The notes beneath the pieces were generated by a model. That model worked only from the letters and a program-made list of their open reading frames with translations. It did not search any database and was not told the DNA's origin. Both the position numbers and the translations under genes were made by a program. DNA of 64,000 nt from Brachionus manjavacas (taxonomy: Eukaryota > Rotifera > Eurotatoria > Ploima > Brachionidae). Positions 27,101 through 41,800 of the stretch are shown here, one piece after another. Within the stretch, counting starts at the first letter, position 1. Each line of letters begins with the position of its first letter. The DNA is taken from the NCBI GenBank assembly GCA_019054805.1, contig JAHQIY010000029.1:1-64000 (forward strand), given 5' to 3'.

Positions 27101-30100
27101 ATTTTTTTACTGTTTCGAGGAATTTGAAAGAACTACAGGAATTTGTGATTCTTTTTTTAAATTTTGATGAACAGAATACTTTGTACACATAAAACTTTGT
27201 GATTTTACAATTTTATCAATTTGTAACAATCAATTTGGTCAGTTAAACTTGACGAACATTTTTTTAGTTTTTCGAGGAATTTGAATGAACTACAGGAATT
27301 TGTGATTCCTTTTTTTTTAAATTTTGATGAACAGAATACTTTGAACAGATCTTACTTTACTTGTTGAACATTTTTTTACTGTTTCGAGGAATTTGAACGA
27401 AATATTAGAATGTTGTGATTTTATTTTTTTTAAATTTTGATGAACAGAATACTTTGAACGGATCTTACATTACTTGACGAACATTTTTTTACTGTTTCGA
27501 GAAATTTGAATGAACTACAGGAATTTGTGATTCTTTTTATTTTAATTTTGATGAACAGAATACTTTGAACAGATCTTACTTTACTTGTTGAACATTTTTT
27601 TACTTTTTCGGGTGCACAGTTAAACTTGACGGACATTTTTTTACTGTTTCGAGGAATTTGAATGAATTACAGTAATTTGTGATTCTTTTTTTTTTAAATT
27701 TTGATGAACAGAATACTTTGAACAGATCTTTCTTTACTTGACGAACATTTTTTAACTTTTCGAGAAATTTGAATGACTTACAGGAAGTTGTGTTACTCTT
27801 TTTAAATTTTGATGAAAAAGAATACTTTGAACAGTTCTTACCTTACTTGACGAACATTTTTTTACTGTTTCGAGGAATTTGAATGAATTACAGTAATTTG
27901 TGATTCTTTTTTTTTAAATTTTGATGAACAGAATACTTTGAACAGATCTTACTTTGCAATTTGACAATTTTAATTAATTTGTCACAATCAATTTGCTCAG
28001 TTTAGCTTGACGAACATTTTTTTACTGTTTCGTGGAATTTGAATGAACTACAGGAGGTTCTGATTCAATTTTTTTAATTTTGATGAACAGAATACTTTGA
28101 ACAGATTTTACTTTACTTGTTGAAGAATTTTTTTACTTTTTCGGGTGACCAGTTAAACTTGACGAACATTTTTTTACTGTCTCGAGAAATTTGAATGAAC
28201 TACAGGAATTTCTGATTCTTTTTTTTTAAAATTTTGATGAACAGAATACTTTGTACACATAAAACTTTGTGATTTTACAATTTTATCAATTTGTAACAAT
28301 CAATTTGGTCAGTTAAACTTGACGAACATTTTTTAACTTTTTTAGGCATTTGAATGTAATTTCAGGAAGTTGTGATTCTTTTTTTAAATTTTGATTTTAT
28401 TAATTTGTAACAAACAATTTGCTAGTTTAACTTGACGAGCATTTTTTTACTGTTTCGAGAAATTTGAATTAACTACAGGAATTTGTGATTCTTTTTATTT
28501 TAATTTTGATGAACAGAATACTTTGAACAGATCTTACATTACTTGACGAACATTTTTTTACTGTTTCGAGGAATTTGAATGAACTACAGGAATATGTGAT
28601 TCTTTTTTTTTAATTTTGATGAACAGAATACTTTGAACAGATTTTACTTTACTTGTTGAACAATTTTTTTACTTTTTCGGGTGCACAGTTAAACTTGACG
28701 AACATTTTTTTACTGTCTCGAGAAATTTGAATGAACTACAGGAATTTCTGATTCTTTTTTTTAAAATTTTGATGAACAGAATACTTTGTACACATAAAAC
28801 TTTGTGATTTTACAATTTTATCAATTTGTAACAATCAATTTGGTCAGTTAAACTTGACGAACATTTTTTAACTTTTTTAGGCATTTGAATGTAATTTCAG
28901 GAAGTTGTGATTCTTTTTTTTAAATTTTGATTTTATTAATTTGTAACAAACAATTTGCTAGTTTAACTTGACGAACATTTTTTTACTGTTTCGAGGAATT
29001 TGAATGAACTACAGGAATTTGTGATTCTTTTTTTTTAATTTTGATGAACAGAATACTTTGAACAGATCTTACATTACTTGACGAACATTTTTTTACTGTT
29101 TCGAGAAATTTGAATGAACTACAGGAATTTGTGATTCTTTTTATTTTAATTTTGATGAACAGAATACTTTGAACAGATCTTACTTTACTTGTTGAAAATT
29201 TTTTTTACTTTTTTCGGGTGCACAGTTAAACTTGACGAACATTTTTTTACTGTTTCGAGGAATTTGAATGAATTACAGTAATTTGTGATTCTTTTTTTTT
29301 AAATTTTGATGAACAGAATACTTTGAACAGATCTTACTTTGCAATTTGACAATTTTAATTAATTTGTCACAATCAATTTGCTCAGTTTAACTTGACGAAC
29401 AGTTTTTAACAATTTGTAGGAATTTGAATGAACTTCAGGAGGTTCTGATTCAATTTTTTTTAATTTTGATTAACAGAATACTTTGAACACATCAAACTTT
29501 GTGATTTAACAATTTTTTAACCTGTCACAATCAATTTGCTCAGTTTAACTTGACGAACATTTTTTTACTGTTTCGAGGAATTTGAAAGAACTACAGGAAT
29601 TTGTGATTCTTTTTTTTAAATTTTGATGAACAGAATACTTTGTACACATAAAACTTTGTGATTTTACAATTTTATCAATTTGTAACAATCAATTTGGTCA
29701 GTTAAACTTGACGAACATTTTTTTAGTTTTTCGAGGAATTTGAATGAACTACAGGAATTTGTGATTCCTTTTTTTTAAATTTTACAATTTTATTAATCTG
29801 TAACAATCAATTTGTTCAGTTTTACTTGACGAACATTTTTTAACTTTTTTAGGCATTTGAATGTAATTTCAGGAAGTTGTGATTCTTTTTTTTAAATTTT
29901 GATTTTATTAATTTGTAACAAACAATTTGCTAGTTTAACTTGACGAACATTTTTTTACTGTTTCGAGAAATTTGAATGAACTACAGGAATTTGTGATTCT
30001 TTTTATTTTAATTTTGATGAACAGAATACTTTGAACAGATCTTACTTTACTTGTTGAACATTTTTTTTACTTTTTCGGGTGCACAGTTAAACTTGACGAA

Positions 30101-32812
30101 CATTTTTTTTACTGTTTCGAGAAATTTGAATGAACTACAGGAATTTGTGATTCTTTTTATTTTAATTTTGATGAACAGAATACTTTGAACAGATCTTACT
30201 TTACTTGTTGAACAATTTTTTTACTTTTTCGGGTGCACAGTTAAACTTGACGAACATTTTTTTACTGTTTCGAGGAATTTGAATGAATTACAGTAATTTG
30301 TGATTCTTTTTTTTTAAAATTTTGATGAACAGAATACTTTGTACACATAAAACTTTGTGATTTTACAATTTTATCAATTTGTAACAATCAATTTGGTCAG
30401 TTAAACTTGACGAACATTTTTTAACTTTTTTTAGGCATTTGAATGTAATTTCAGGAAGTTGTGATTCTTTTTTTTTTAAATTTTGATTTTATTAATTTGT
30501 AACAAACAATTTGCTAGTTTAACTTGACGAACATTTTTTTACTGTTTCGAGAAATTTGAATTAACTACAGGAATTTGTGATTCTTTTTATTTTAATTTTG
30601 ATGAACAGAATACTTTGAACAGATCTTACATTACTTGACGAACATTTTTTTACTGTTTCGAGGAATTTGAATGAACTACAGGAATATGTGATTCTTTTTT
30701 TTTTAATTTTGATGAACAGAATACTTTGAACAGATTTTACTTTACTTGTTGAACAATTTTTTTACTTTTTCGGGTGCACAGTTAAACTTGACGAACATTT
30801 TTTTACTGTCTCGAGAAATTTGAATGAACTACAGGAATTTCTGATTCTTTTTTTTAAAATTTTGATGAACAGAATACTTTGTACACATAAAACTTTGTGA
30901 TTTTACAATTTTATCAATTTGTAACAATCAATTTGGTCAGTTAAACTTGACGAACATTTTTTAACTTTTTTTAGGCATTTGAATGTAATTTCAGGAAGTT
31001 GTGATTCTTTTTTTTTTAAATTTTGATTTTATTAATTTGTAACAAACAATTTGCTAGTTTAACTTGACGAACATTTTTTTACTGTTTCGAGGAATTTGAA
31101 TGAACTACAGGAATTTGTGATTCTTTTTTTTAATTTTGATGAACAGAATACTTTGAACAGATCTTACATTACTTGACGAACATTTTTTTACTGTTTCGAG
31201 AAATTTGAATGAACTACAGGAATTTGTGATTCTTTTTATTTAATTTTGATGAACAGAATACTTTGAACAGATCTTACTTTACTTGTTGAACATTTTTTTT
31301 ACTTTTTCGGGTGCACAGTTAAACTTGACGAACATTTTTTTACTGTTTCGAGGAATTTGAATGAATTACAGTAATTTGTGATTCTTTTTTTTTAAATTTT
31401 GATGAACAGAATACTTTGAACAGATCTTACTTTGCAATTTGACAATTTTAATTAATTTGTCACAATCAATTTGCTCAGTTTAACTTGACGAACAGTTTTT
31501 AACAATTTGTAGGAATTTGAATGAACTTCAGGAGGTTCTGATTCAATTTTTTTTAATTTTGATTAACAGAATACTTTGAACACATCAAACTTTGTGATTT
31601 AACAATTTTTTTAACCTGTCACAATCAATTTGCTCAGTTTAACTTGACGAACATTTTTTTACTGTTTCGAGGAATTTGAAAGAACTACAGGAATTTGTGA
31701 TTCTTTTTTTTTTAAATTTTGATGAACAGAATACTTTGAACACTTAAAACTTTGAGATTATACAATTTTATCAATTTGTAACAATCAATTTGCTCAGTTT
31801 AACTTGACGAACATTTTTTTACCGTTTCGAGGAATTTGAATGAACTAAAGGAATTTGTGATTCCTTTTTTTTTTTAAAATTTTGATGAACAGAATACTTT
31901 GAACAGATCTTACTTTACTTGTTGAACATTTTTTTACTGTTTCGAGGAATTTGAACGAAATATTAGAATGTTGTGATTTTTTTTTTTTTATATTTTGATG
32001 AACAGAATACTTTGAACAGTTCTTATCTTACTTGACGAACATTTTTTAACTTTTCGAGAAATTTGAATGAAATATCAGGAAGTTGTGATTCTTTTTTTTT
32101 AAATTTTGATGAACAGAATACTTTGAACAGATCTTACTTTGCAATTTGACAATTTAATTAATTTGTCACAATCAATTTGCTCAGTTTAACTTGACGAACA
32201 GTTTTTAACATTTTGTAGGAATTTGAATGAACTTCAGGAGGTTCTGATTCAATTTTTTTTAATTTTGATTAACAGAATACTTTGAACACAACAAACTTTG
32301 TGATTTAACAATTTTTTTAACCTGTCACAATCAATTTGCTCAGTTTAACTTGACGAACATTTTTTTACTGTTTCGAGGAATTTGAATGAATTACAGTAAT
32401 TTGTGATTCTTTTTTTTAAATTTTGACGAACAGAATACTTTGAACAGATCTTACTTTACTTGACGAACATTTTTTAACTTTTCGAGAAATTTGAATGACT
32501 TACAGGAAGTTGTGATATTCTTTTTTAAATTTTGATGAAAAGAATACTTTGAACAGTTCTTACCTTACTTGACGAACATTTTTTAACTTTTCGAGAAATT
32601 TGAATGAAATATCAGGAAGTTGTGATTCTTTTTTTTTTTAAATTTTGATGAACAGAATACTTTGAACAGATCTTACTTTGCAATTTGACAATTTAATTAA
32701 TTTGTCACAATCAATTTTCTCAGTATAACTTGACGAACAGTTTTTAACATTTTGTAGGAATTTGAATGAACTTCAGGAGGTTCTGATTCAATTTTTTTTA
32801 ATTTTGATTAAC
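24134..32812 (-). repeat. Satellite array block 6, inverted
   Basis: T-rich orientation, about 8.7 kb. The first about 2.2 kb mirrors 1-2260 (with 'gacgtaaat', 'gacgaactgaatac' and 'cggatcttacattac' in matching order). From about 27.4 kb to the end it mirrors block 5. Internal repetition is visible: the 'cggatcttacatt' monomer recurs at about 24536, 25396 and 27467. No gene is seen. Confidence 0.93.
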
Positions 32813-35800
32813 ACATCAAAATTTTAAAAAAAAAGAATCAGAAATTCCTGTAGTTCATTCAAATTTCTCGAGACAGTAAAAAAATGTTCGTCAAGTTTAA
32901 CTGTGCACCCGAAAAAGTAAAAAAATTGTTCAACAAGTAAAGTAAAATCTGTTCAAAGTATTCTGTTCATCAAAATTAAAAAAAAAAGAATCACAAATTC
33001 CTGTAGTTCATTCAAATTCCTCGAAACAGTAAAAAAATGTTCGTCAAGCTAAACTGAGCAAATTGATTGTGACAAATTAATTAAAATTGTCAAATTGCAA
33101 AGTAAGATCTGTTCAAAGTATTCTGTTCATCAAAATTTAAAAAAAAGAATCACAAATTACTGTAATTCATTCAAATTCCTCCAAACAGTAAAAAAATGTT
33201 CGTAAAGTTTAACTGTGCACCCGAAAAAGTAAAAAAAATGTTCAACAAGTAAAGTAAGATCTGTTCAAAGTATTCTGTTCATCAAAATTAAAATAAAAAG
33301 AATCACAAATTCCTGGAGTTCATTCAAATTCCTCGAAAAACTAAAAAAATGTTCGTCAAGTTTAACTGACCAAATTGATTGTTACAAATTGATAAAATTG
33401 TAAAATCACAAAGTTTTATGTGTACAAAGTATTCTGTTCATCAAAATTTAAAAAAAAAGAATCACAAATTCCTGTAGTTCATTCAAATTTCTCGAGACAG
33501 TAAAAAAATGTTCGTCAAGTTTAACTGTGCACCCGAAAAAGTAAAAAAATTGTTCAACAAGTAAAGTAAAATCTGTTCAAAGTATTCTGTTCATCAAAAT
33601 TAAAAAAAGAATCACAAATTCCTCTAGTTCATTCAAATTCCTCGAAACAGTAAAAAAATGTTCGTCAAGTTTAACTGAGCAAATTGATTGTGACAGATTA
33701 ATAAAATTGTCAAATTGCAAAGTAAGATCTGTTCAAAGTATTCTGTTCATCAAAATTTAAAAAAAAATAGAATCACAACTTCCTGATATTTCATTCAAAT
33801 TTCTCGAAAAGTTAAAAAATGTTCGTCAAGTTTAACTGTGCACCCGAAAAAGTAAAAAAAATGTTCAACAAGTAAAGTAAGATCTGTTCAAAGTATTCTG
33901 TTCATCAAAATTAAAATAAAAAGAATCACAAATTCCTGTAGTTCATTCAAATTCCTCGAAAAACTAAAAAAATGTTCGTCAAGTTTAACTGACCAAATTG
34001 ATTGTTACAAATTGATAAAATTGTAAAATCACAAAGTTTTATGTGTACAAAGTATTCTGTTCATCAAAATTTTAAAAAAAGAATCACAAATTCCTGTAGT
34101 TCATTCAAATTTCTCGAGACAGTAAAAAAATGTTCGTCAAGTTTAACTGTGCACCCGAAAAAGTAAAAAAATTGTTCAACAAGTAAAGTAAAATCTGTTC
34201 AAAGTATTCTGTTCATCAAAATTAAAAAAAGAATCACAAATTCCTGTAGTTCATTCAAATTCCTCGAAACAGTAAAAAAATGTTCGTCAAGTTTAACTGA
34301 GCAAATTGATTGTGACAGATTAATAAAATTGTCAAATTGCAAAAGTAAGATCTGTTCAAAGTATTCTGTTCATCAAAATTTAAAAAAAATAGAATCACAA
34401 CTTCCTGATATTTCATTCAAATTTCTCGAAACAGTTAAAAAAATGTTCGTCAAGTAAGGTAAGAACTGTTCAAAGTATTCTTTTCATCAAAATTTAAAAA
34501 AGAGTATCACAACTTCCTGTAAGTCATTCAAATTTCTCGAAAAGTTAAAAAATGTTCGTCAAGTAAAGAAAGATCTGTTCAAAGTATTCTGTTCATCAAA
34601 ATTTAAAAAAAAAAGAATCACAAATTACTGTAATTCATTCAAATTCCTCGAAACAGTAAAAAAATGTTCGTCAAGTTTAACTGTGCACCCGAAAAAGTAA
34701 AAAAAATGTTCAACAAGTAAAGTAAGATCTGTTCAAAGTATTCTGTTCATCAAAATTAAAAAAAAAGAATCACAAATTCCTGTAGTTCATTCAAATTTCT
34801 CGAAACAGTAAAAAAATGTTCGTCAAGTAATGTAAGATCCGTTCAAAGTATTCTGTTCATCAAAATTTAAAAAAATAAAATCACAACATTCTAATATTTC
34901 TTTCAAATTCCTCGAAACAGTAAAAAAATGTTCAACAAGTAAAGTAAGATCTGTTCAAAGTATTCTGTTCATCAAAATTTAAAAAAAAAAGGAATCACAA
35001 ATTCCTTTAGTTCATTCAAATTCCTCGAAACAGTAAAAAAATGTTCGTCAAGTTAAACTGAGCAAATTGATTGTTACAAATTGATAAAATTGTAAAATCA
35101 CAAAGTTTTATGTGTTCAAAGTATTCTGTTCATCAAAATTTAAAAAAAAAAGAATCACAAATTCCTTTAGTTCATTCAAATTCCTCGAAACAGTAAAAAA
35201 ATGTTCGTCAAGTTAAACTGAGCAAATTGATTGTGACAGGTTAAAAAAATTGTTAAATCACAAAGTTTGATGTGTTCAAAGTATTCTGTTAATCAAAATT
35301 AAAAAAAAAAGAATCACAAATTCCTGTAGTTCATTCAAATTCCTCGAAACAGTAAAAAAATGTTCGTCAAGTTAAACTGAGCAAATTGATTGTTACAAAT
35401 TGATAAAATTGTAAAATCACAAAGTTTTATGTGTTCAAAGTATTCTGTTCATCAAAATTAAAAAAAAGAATCACAAATTCCTGTAGTTCATTCAAATTCC
35501 TCGAAAAACTAAAAAAATGTTCGTCAAGTTTAACAGTGCACCCGAAAAAGTAAAAAAAAATGTTCAACAAGTAAAGTAAGATCTGTTCAAAGTATTCTGT
35601 TCATCAAAATTAAAATAAAAAGAATCACAAATTCCTGTAGTTCATTCAAATTTCTCGAAACAGTAAAAAAATGTTCGTCAAGTAATGTAAGATCCGTTCA
35701 AAGTATTCTGTTCATCAAAATTTAAAAAAAATAAAATCACAACATTCTAATATTTCGTTCAAATTCCTCGAAACAGTAAAAAAATGTTCAACAAGTAAAG

Positions 35801-38800
35801 TAAGATCTGTTCAAAGTATTCTGTTCATCAAAATTTAAAAAAAAAAGGAATCACAAATTCCTTTAGTTCATTCAAATTCCTCGAAACAGTAAAAAAATGT
35901 TCGTCAAGTTAAACTGAGCAAATTGATTTTTACAAATTGATAAAATTGTAAAATCACAAAGTTTTATGTGTTCAAAGTATTCAGTTCGTCAAAATTAAAA
36001 AAAAAAGAATCACAAATTCCTGTAGTTCATTCAAATTCCTCGAAAAACTAAAAAAATTTACGTCAAGTTTAACAGTGCACCCGAAAAAGTAAAAAAATGT
36101 TCAACAAGTAAATTAAGATCTGTTCAAAGTATTCTGTTCATCAAAATTAAAAAAAAGGAATCACAAATTCCTGTAGTTCATTCAAATTTCTCGAAACATT
36201 AAAAAAATGTTCGTCAAGTAAAGTAAGATCTGTTCATAGTATTCTGTTCATCAAAATATAAAAAAAAAAAAATCACAACATTCTAATATTTCGTTCAAAT
36301 TCCTCGAAACAGTAATAAAATGTTCAAGAAGTAAAGTAAGATCTGTTCAAAGTATTCTGTTCATCAAAATTTTAAAAAAAGGAATCACAAATTCCTTTAG
36401 TTCATTCAAATTCCTCGAAACAGTAAAAAAATGTTCGTCAAGTTAAACTGAGCAAATTGATTGTGACAGGTTAAAAAAATTGTTAAATCACAAAGTTTGA
36501 TGTGTTCAAAGTATTCTGTTAATCAAAATTAAAAAAAATTGAATCAGAACCTCCTCAAGTTCATTCAAATTCCTACAAAAAGTTAAAAAATGTTCGTCAA
36601 GTTTAACTGTGCACCCGAAAAAGTAAAAAAATTGTTCAACAAGTAAAGTAAAATCTGTTCAAAGTATTCTGTTCATCAAAATTAAAAAAAAAGAATCACA
36701 AATTCCTGTAGTTCATTCAAATTCCTCGAAACAGTAAAAAAATGTTCGTCAAGTTAAACTGAGCAAATTGATTGTTACAAATTGATAAAATTGTAAAATC
36801 ACAAAGTTTTATGTGTTCAAAGTATTCTGTTCATCAAAATTAAATAAAAAAGAATCACAAATTCCTGTAGTTCATTCAAATTCCTCGAAAAACTAAAAAA
36901 ATGTTCGTCAAGTTTAACAGTGCACCCGAAAAAGTAAAAAAAATGTTCAACAAGTAAAGTAAGATCTGTTCAAAGTATTCTGTTCATCAAAATTAAAAAA
37001 AAAGGAATCACAAATTCCTGTAGTTCATTCAAATTTCTCGAAACATTAAAAAAATGTTCGTCAAGTAAAGTAAGATCTGTTCATAGTATTCTGTTCATCA
37101 AAATATAAAAAAAAAAAAATCACAACATTCTAATATTTCGTTCAAATTCCTCGAAACAGTAATAAAATGTTCAAGAAGAAAAGTAAGATCTGTTCAAAGT
37201 ATTCTGTTCATCAAAATTTAAAAAAAAAAAAGGAATCACAAATTCCTTTAGTTCATTCAAATTCCTCGAAACAGTAAAAAAATGTTCGTCAAGTTAAACT
37301 GAGCAAATTAATTTTTACAAATTGATAAAATTGTAAAATCACAAAGTTTTATGTGTTCAAAGTATTCAGTTCGTCAAAATTAAAAAAAGAATCACAAATT
37401 CCTGTAGTTCATTCAAATTCCTCGAAAAACTAAAAAAATTTACGTCAAGTTTAACAGTGCACCCGAAAAAGTAAAAAAAATGTTCAACAAGTAAATTAAG
37501 ATCTGTTCAAAGTATTCTGTTCATCAAAATTAAAAAAAAGGAATCACAAATTCCTGTAGTTCATTCAAATTTCTCGAAACATTAAAAAAATGTTCGTCAA
37601 GTAAAGTAAGATCTGTTCATAGTATTCTGTTCATCAAAATATAAAAAAAAAATCACAACATTCTAATATTTCGTTCAAATTCCTCGAAACAGTAATAAAA
37701 TGTTCAAGAAGAAAAGTAAGATCTGTTCAAAGTATTCTGTTCATCAAAATTTTAAAAAAAAAAAGGAATCACAAATTCCTTTAGTTCATTCAAATTCCTC
37801 GAAACAGTAAAAAAATGTTCGTCAAGTTAAACTGAGCAAATTGATTGTTACAAATTGATAAAATTGTAAAATCACAAAGTTTTATGTGTTCAAAGTATTC
37901 TGTTCATCAAAATTTAAAAAAAAAAAAGAATCACAAATTCCTGTATTTCATTCAAATTCCTCGAAACAGTAAAAAAATGTTCGTCAAGTTAAACTGAGCA
38001 AATTGATTGTGACAGGTTAAAAAAATTGTTAAATCACAAAGTTTGATGTGTTCAAAGTATTCTGTTCATCAAAATTAAAAAAAAAAGAATCACAAATTCC
38101 TGTAGTTCATTCAAATTCCTCGAAAAACTAAAAAAATGTTCGTCAAGTTTAACAGTGCACCCGAAAAAGTAAAAAAAATGTTCAACAAGTAAATTAAGAT
38201 CTGTTCAAAGTATTCTGTTCATCAAAATTAAAAAAAAGGAATCACAAATTCCTGTAGTTCATTCAAATTTCTCGAAACATTAAAAAAATGTTCGTCAAGT
38301 AAAGTAAGATCTGTTTATAGTATTCTGTTCATCAAAATATAAAAAAAAAAAAATCACAACATTCTAATATTTCGTTCAAATTCCTCGAAACAGTAAAAAA
38401 ATGTTCAACAAGTAAAGTAAGATCTGTTCAAAGTATTCTGTTCATCGAAATTTAAAAAAAAAAAGGATTCACAAATTCCTTAAGTTCATTCAAATTCCTC
38501 GAAACAGTAAAAAAATGTTCGTCAAGTTAAACTGAGCAAAGTGATTGTTACAAATTGATAAAATTGTAAAATCACAAAGTTTTATGTGTTCAAAGTATTC
38601 TGTTCATCAAAATTTAAAAAAAAAAGAATCACAAATTCCTGTAGTTCATTCAAATTCCTCGAAAAACTAAAAAAATGTTCGTCAAGTTTAACAGTGCACC
38701 CGAAAAAGTAAAAAATGTTCAACAAGTAAATTAAGATCTGTTCAAAGTATTCTGTTCATCAAAATTAAAAAAAAGGAATCACAAATTCCTGTAGTTCATT

Positions 38801-41800
38801 CAAATTTCTCGAAACATTAAAAAAATGTTCGTCAAGTAAAGTAAGATCTGTTTATAGTATTCTGTTCATCAAAATATAAAAAAAAAAAATCACAACATTC
38901 TAATATTTCGTTCAAATTCCTCGAAACAGTAAAAAAATGTTCAACAAGTAAAGTAAGATCTGTTCAAAGTATTCTGTTCATCAAAATTTAAAAAAAAAAG
39001 AATCACAAATTCCTTTAGTTCATTCAAATTCCTCGAAACAGTAAAAAAATGTTCGTCAAGTTAAACTGAGCAAATTGATTGTGACAGGTTAAAAAAATTG
39101 TTAAATCACAAAGTTTGATGTGTTCAAAGTATTCTGTTAATCAAAATTTAAAAAAAATTGAATCAGAACCTCCTCAAGTTCATTCAAATTCCTACAAAAA
39201 GTTAAAAAATGTTCGTCAAGTTAAACTGAGCAAATTGATTGTGACAAATTAATTAAATTGTCAAATTGCAAAGTAAGAACTGTTCAAAGTATTCTTTTCA
39301 TCAAAATTTAAAAGAATATCACAACTTCCTGTAAGTCATTCAAATTTCTCGAAAAGTTAAAAAATGTTCGTCAAGTAAAGTAAGATCTGTTCAAAGTATT
39401 CTGTTTATCAAAATTTAAAAAAAAAAGAATCACAAATTACTGTAATTCATTCATATTCCTCGAAACAGTAAAAAAATGTTCGTCAAGTTTAACTGTGCAC
39501 CCGAAAAAGTAAAAAAAATGTTCAACAAGTAAAGTAAGATCTGTTCAAAGTATTCTGTTCATCAAAATTAAAATAAAAAGAATCACAAATTCCTGTAGTT
39601 CATTCAAATTCCTCGAAACAGTAAAAAAATGTTCGTCAAGTTAAACTAGCAAATTGTTTGTTACAAATTAATAAAATTGTAAAATCACAAAGTTTTATGT
39701 GTTCAAAGTATTCTGTTAATCAAAATTAAAAAAAATTGAATCAGAACCTCCTCAAGTTCATTCAAATTCCTACAAAAAGTTAAAAAATGTTCGTCAAGTT
39801 AAACTGAGCAAATTGATTGTGACAAATTAATTAAATTGTCAAATTGCAAAGTAAGAACTGTTCAAAGTATTCTTTTCATCAAAATTTAAAAAAGAATATC
39901 ACAACTTCCTGTAAGTCATTCAAATTTCTCGAAAAGTTAAAAAATGTTCGTCAAGTAAAGTAAGATCTGTTCAAAGTATTCTGTTCATCAAAATTTAAAA
40001 AAAAGAATCACAAATTACTGTAATTCATTCAATTTCCTCGAAACAGTAAAAAAATGTTCGTCAAGTTTAACTGTGCACCCGAAAAAGTAAAAAAAATGTT
40101 CAACAAGTAAAGTAAGATCTGTTCAAAGTATTCTGTTCATCAAAATTAAAATAAAAAGAATCACAAATTCCTGTAGTTCATTCAAATTTCTCGAAACAGT
40201 AAAAAAATGTTCGTCAAGTAATGTAAGATCCGTTCAAAGTATTCTGTTCATCAAAATTTAAAAAAATAAAATCACAACATTCTAATATTTCGTTCAAATT
40301 CCTCGAAACAGTAAAAAAATGTTCAACAAGTAAAGTAAGATCTGTTCAAAGTATTCTGTTCATCAAAATTTAAAAAAAAAAAAGGAATCACAAATTCCTT
40401 TAGTTCATTCAAATTCCTCGAAACAGTAAAAAAATGTTCGTCAAGTTAAACTGAGCAAATTGATTTTTACAAATTGATAAAATTGTAAAATCACAAAGTT
40501 TTATGTGTTCAAAGTATTCAGTTCGTCAAAATTAAAAAAAAAAAAGAATCACAAATTCCTGTAGTTCATTCAAATTCCTCGAAAAACTAAAAAAATTTAC
40601 GTCAAGTTTAACAGTGCACCCGAAAAAGTAAAAAAATGTTCAACAAGTAAATTAAGATCTGTTCAAAGTATTCTGTTCATCAAAATTAAAAAAAAGGAAT
40701 CACAAATTCCTGTAGTTCATTCAAATTTCTCGAAACAATAAAAAAATGTTCGTCAAGTAAAGTAAGATCTGTTCATAGTCTTCTGTTCATCAAAATATAA
40801 AAAAAAAAATCACAACATTCTAATATTTCGTTCAAATTCCTCGAAACAGTAAAAAAATGTTCAAGAAGTAAAGTAAGATCTGTTCAAAGTATTCTGTTCA
40901 TCAAAATTATAAAAAAAAAAGGAATCACAAATTCCTTTAGTTCATTCAAATTCCTCGAAACAGTAAAAAAATGTTCGTCAAGTTAAACTGAGCAAATTGA
41001 TTGTTACAAATTGATAAAATTGTAAAATCACAAAGTTTTATGTGTTCAAAGTATTCTGTTCATCAAAATTTAAAAAAAAAAGAATCACAAATTCCTGTAT
41101 TTCATTCAAATTCCTCGAAACAGTAAAAAAATGTTCGTCAAGTTAAACTGAGCAAATTGATTGTGACAGGTTAAAAAAATTGTTAAATCACAAAGTTCGA
41201 TGTGTTCAAAGTATTCTGTTAATCAAAATTAAAAAAAATTGAATCAGAACCTCCTCAAGTTCATTCAAATTCCTACAAAAAGTTAAAAAATGTTCGTCAA
41301 GTTTAACTGTGCACCCGAAAAACTAAAAAAATTGTTCAACAAGTAAAGTAAAACCTGTTCAAAGTATTCTGTTCATCAAAATTAAAAAAAAAAAAAGAAT
41401 CACAAATTCCTGTAGTTCATTCAAATTCCTCGAAACAGTAAATAAATGTTCGTCAAGTTAAACTGAGCAAATTGATTGTTACAAATTGATAAAATTGTAA
41501 AATCACAAAGTTTTATGTGTTCAAAGTATTCTGTTCATCAAAATTAAAAAAAAAAGAATCACAAATTCCTGTAGTTCATTCAAATTTCTCGAAACATTAA
41601 AAAAATGTTCGTCAAGTAAAGTAAGATCTGTTTATAGTATTCTGTTCATCAAAATATAAAAAAAAAAAAATCACAACATTCTAATATTTCGTTTAAATTC
41701 CTCGAAACAGTAAAAAAATGTTCAAGAAGTAAGTAAGATCTGTTCAAAGTATTCTGTTCATCAAAATTTTAAAAAAAAAAGGAATCACAAATTCCTTTAG